Source: Bretschneidera sinensis
Lineage: Eukaryota; Streptophyta; Magnoliopsida; Brassicales; Akaniaceae
NCBI GenBank assembly: GCA_023935145.1
Contig: CM043698.1
Span: 23,445,501-23,509,500 of the forward strand
DNA: 64,000 nucleotides
Reading direction: 5' to 3'
The position numbers and the translations under genes are program-made. The notes beneath the pieces are model-generated. The model did not search any database. It was not told the DNA's origin and saw only the letters and a program-made list of their open reading frames with translations. How positions within the stretch are numbered: the stretch's first letter is position 1; every line of letters starts with the position of its first letter. Shown one piece after another: positions 61,652 to 64,000 of this stretch.

Positions 61652-62263
61652 TGTAAAAATTTAAATATAATCTAAACATGCTAAACAACTTAAATAGCAT
61701 ATAGATTAAATGCAGAATTATAAAGACCGTAAACATAACTCCAGTCATTGAAGCTTTTCACTTACACAATCCGTTATTCTCTCGATATTGGTTCTTCTAG
61801 ACTCTCAGAACTCTCTTCAATTTGATGGTGTATGAAAGAAAATGAGAAGTACCGAGTCTAGGGACCAAACCTGTATTTATACATGTTCTTCCATCAAGAA
61901 CGTCCGTCCGTATTCCATACGCTTGTTACCACAATCAATGGATAGCCAAAGGGTTAAACATGGACCATATATAGTTTAGTTACATATACCATATACTCTC
62001 AATACAACCATTGAGAATATGAACCAACATTCCATAAGCATACACCTTGTGTTTTTTCTCTAACACTCTAATTTGCTAACTCTTAATATGCTCTATGGTT
62101 ATCCTATTTATAGGAGAAATGCAATAAGAATAATTGAATTAATTTGGCCACAATTAATGCTTAGTGGAGTACATCTACCTCAACTTAATTGCCACAATTA
62201 ATGCTTGAATTTATTATATCTACCTCTACTTAATTGCCACAATTAATGCTTGAATTTATTACA
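61652..62263 (-). repeat. 5' LTR of the copia element
   Basis: 612 bp, partner of 55229-55843. It probably contains the promoter. On the minus strand the sequence CTATAAATAGG near 62116-62106 is a good TATA box. Confidence 0.93.
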
Positions 62264-62268
62264 TTTTA

Positions 62269-63079
62269 TATTGATGAAATTCCAAACAAATGTATTTGCT
62301 TATTTGAGAGTATCATTATGGCATGTAAACGTTGAAATTAATTAATATTTCTCTATATTTTCTTGGTCTTTCAAAAAAAAAAAAAATCATTGTTGTTTCT
62401 AAGGCTTTTGTTAAACATTGGATATAATCTATGGTGTGGCATGGTTCTTTTAAGTCAGTCTTACTCGCATTTTGCGTTTTTTTGCCTCAAGCCGTGTTCT
62501 TTACTAGTGCCCACCCAAACACAAGAAGGCAAGGGAGCCAGATCTATATCTGTTGGTGTTTCAAATTATTCAGTAAAATAGACATTTAGGCACAACAACA
62601 TCTGATTTCCGACGACTCACTGGGTTGACTCATTTGGCCGTATACCTGCAGCCGTAAACTCACCATCCCAATTCCTTATTAAACAAGGCAGCATCAGCAT
62701 ACATTTTATAAACCCAAAAGACTGGAGTTAATTTCCAAGTTGAGTCCCCAAAGTCCTAAACAAGAAATTTCCTGAGCTGCCAAGAATTCTTGTTCATACC
62801 TATCTGCATAAGACGATCTTTGTTTTTGGATAAATAAGGAGATATCTCCAATGGCTCCCTCATTTGGCTGCTTGTTTCCTATTATTCCAAAAATGTACCA
62901 AGCTGACAAAAATACTAGACAGATATAGCTTCATGATCATCCTCCCATGAGTTGGCAATTAACTCATAAGAAAATGCCGGCCACCTAAAATAAAAAACAT
63001 AAATTAAAAAATGGAAACTTGAAATAAATTCCAGACAAGATCCAATGACCTGTGGTTGCTACAATATGCCAAGCATTGT
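62269..63079. other. Intergenic region upstream of the second TNL gene
   Basis: AT-rich, with a short A-run at 62373-62385. It includes the probable promoter of the TNL gene. Open frames at 62363-62581 and 62706-62909 show no recognisable domain. Confidence 0.5.
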
Positions 63080-63087
63080 TATATATA
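63080..63087 (+). promoter_or_regulatory. TATA box of the second TNL gene
   Basis: TATATATA about 75 bp upstream of the ATG at 63157, matching the layout of the first TNL locus. Confidence 0.5.
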
Positions 63088-63156
63088 GTGGGGATTCTTA
63101 AAGTTCAGTACCAACTCTTTCAAAAATCTCTTATTCCATCTCCTAACAGCCCCAAT

Positions 63157-63635
63157 ATGGCTTCTTCTTCTTCTTTTGCTTCCATTACTTCTCAATCAAA
63201 GTATGACGTGTTCATCAGTTTCAGAGGGGAAGACACTCGCGACAATTTTACTAGTCATCTCTTTGCTGCTTTGTGTAGGAAAAATATTAAAACCTTCATT
63301 GATAACGAACTTGAGAGAGGAGATGAGATTTCTCCGGCTCTCTTGAGAACAATTGAAGGATCAAAGATCTCTGTCATCATTTTCTCGAAAGACTATGCTT
63401 CCTCCAAATGGTGCTTGGATGAACTCGTAAACATCTTAGAATTGAGGAAGACGGTGGGACAGATTGTTATACCAGTTTTCTACCAAGTAGATCCATCTCA
63501 TGTTCGCCACCAAATTGGTAGTTTCGCAGTTTCATTCGCTAAACATGTAGAAACTTTCAAGGACAAGGTGCAGATCTGGAGGTCTGCTTTGACAGAAGCA
63601 GCCAATCTATCTGGGTGGGATTCATCAGTAACAAG
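63157..63635 (+). CDS. TIR-NB-LRR disease-resistance gene, first (TIR) exon, truncated by window end
   Basis: The exon encodes a complete TIR domain: SKYDVFISFRGEDTRDNF (TIR-1), IDNELERGDEISPALL (TIR-2), then SKWCLDELVNILE with the catalytic-type Glu region, and IPVFYQVDPSHVR (TIR-3). It ends AAG/GTAACT, a donor in the same place as exon 1 of the TNL pseudogene at 45179. The two proteins are alike throughout, so they are paralogues. The frame is intact. NB-ARC and LRR exons should follow right of the window. The ATG at 63157 (MASSSSFAS) matches the family and is preferred over the in-frame ATG at 63052, which precedes the TATA box. Confidence 0.88.
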
Positions 63636-64000
63636 GTAACTCTAAATTTCTCTTCTACTTTCATGCATTTAATCAGTTAGTTCCTGTTTAGTTTGCACAA
63701 GAAATGAAATATGAATGAAATATAATTAGAACTATAAAGATAAAGCTTAAGGACGATTGAAGTGCTTGTATTTTTGTTGGTCGAGTATGTTGTCTTGCCT
63801 TATGTCCAATTAAAAAGAATATATAGGATTGCCAAATTTAAAATGATAAACTTATTCCTTTCAATTGAACATAAGGCAACACACTCCACCGATAAAAATA
63901 TGAGCGCTTCATTCGATCCCCTATTCCACCTCAAGCTTCATTTTTAGATTATTAATCCTAACCAAACAAGCTCTTCAAGTTTTATCATGCTCAACACATA
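63636..64000 (+). other. Intron 1 of the second TNL gene (incomplete)
   Basis: Sequence after the donor contains no NB-ARC exon before the window ends. In the paralogue this intron is only 247 bp, so here it is longer than 365 bp. Confidence 0.6.

Larger units (their letters stand above)
55229..62263 (-). mobile_element. Full-length Ty1-copia retrotransposon, TSD TTTTA
   Basis: LTRs at 55229-55843 (3' LTR) and 61652-62263 (5' LTR) begin TG and end CA. TTTTA flanks both sides (55224-55228, 62264-62268). A primer-binding site for initiator tRNA-Met, TGGTATCAGAGC, lies at 61649-61638. A polypurine tract AAGTGGGAGAA lies at about 55844-55854. By eye the LTRs differ at roughly 20-25 positions plus a small indel, suggesting moderate age. 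The coding region is on the minus strand. Domain order (gag, protease, integrase, RT, RNase H) is that of copia. A long non-coding leader of about 1.4 kb separates the 5' LTR from gag. Confidence 0.95.

Noticed and set aside
62706..62909. 67-residue minus-strand frame (MSAWYIFGIIG...)
   Set aside because: No domain, no splice partner, and it lies in the promoter region of the second TNL gene.
1..64000. tRNA, rRNA, CRISPR or bacterial operon features
   Set aside because: None was seen; gene structure and repeats are those of a plant nuclear genome.

Overview
The window is nuclear DNA of a flowering plant, most likely a rosid-type eudicot. Genes carry many short exons with GT-AG introns, intergenic DNA is very AT-rich, TIR-NB-LRR resistance genes are present, and much of the rest is plant transposon sequence. 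I cannot name the species. No rRNA, tRNA, CRISPR array or bacterial-type operon was seen.

Layout from left to right. (1) 781-11753, minus strand: the first 20 coding exons (982 codons) of a clustered-mitochondria (CLU/FRIENDLY-type) gene. Its 3' part lies beyond the left edge and its promoter is near 13040. Its introns hold a tandem TRIM array, a Mutator-type MITE with a perfect 9-bp target duplication and other small repeats. (2) 16215-17336 and 19545-21262, minus strand: a decayed CYP93-like P450 exon followed by an apparently intact two-exon CYP93-like P450 gene with an unusual I-helix. (3) 23801-24217, minus strand: a small secreted eight-cysteine lipid-transfer-like protein. (4) 25303-40196, minus strand: a seven-exon 2-oxoglutarate/Fe(II) dioxygenase gene whose exon 3 is broken. 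Its 11.5-kb first intron contains a 7.5-kb PIF/Harbinger transposon with both of its genes, a deleted copia element and LINE debris. (5) 40.2-45.1 kb: AT-rich intergenic DNA with a TTTAC-phased degenerate minisatellite and a long near-perfect palindrome. (6) 45179-49475, plus strand: a TIR-NB-LRR pseudogene with stops and frameshifts, followed by a local duplication and dynamin (DRP1-like) exon remnants. (7) 51.1-55.0 kb: repeats, including a 1.9-kb solo LTR with target duplication AGAGT, a TRIM-like element, an 86-bp triplet repeat and a CTCGAG-rich element. (8) 55229-62263: a complete Ty1-copia retrotransposon on the minus strand, TSD TTTTA, with one uninterrupted frame broken only by stop codons. 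(9) 63157-63635, plus strand: first (TIR) exon of a second TIR-NB-LRR gene that runs off the right edge.

There is no evidence of a functionally linked gene set. The two TIR-NB-LRR loci look like a local resistance cluster and the two P450 loci like a tandem pair, one of which died. The most notable features are how transposons have been layered into introns, and which damage each gene or element has taken (stops without frameshifts in the copia element, one stop per Harbinger gene, a 2-nt deletion in the dioxygenase). I found no convincing new biological system. All exon boundaries come from reading frames and GT-AG signals by eye, and family names come from motif recognition, not from a search.
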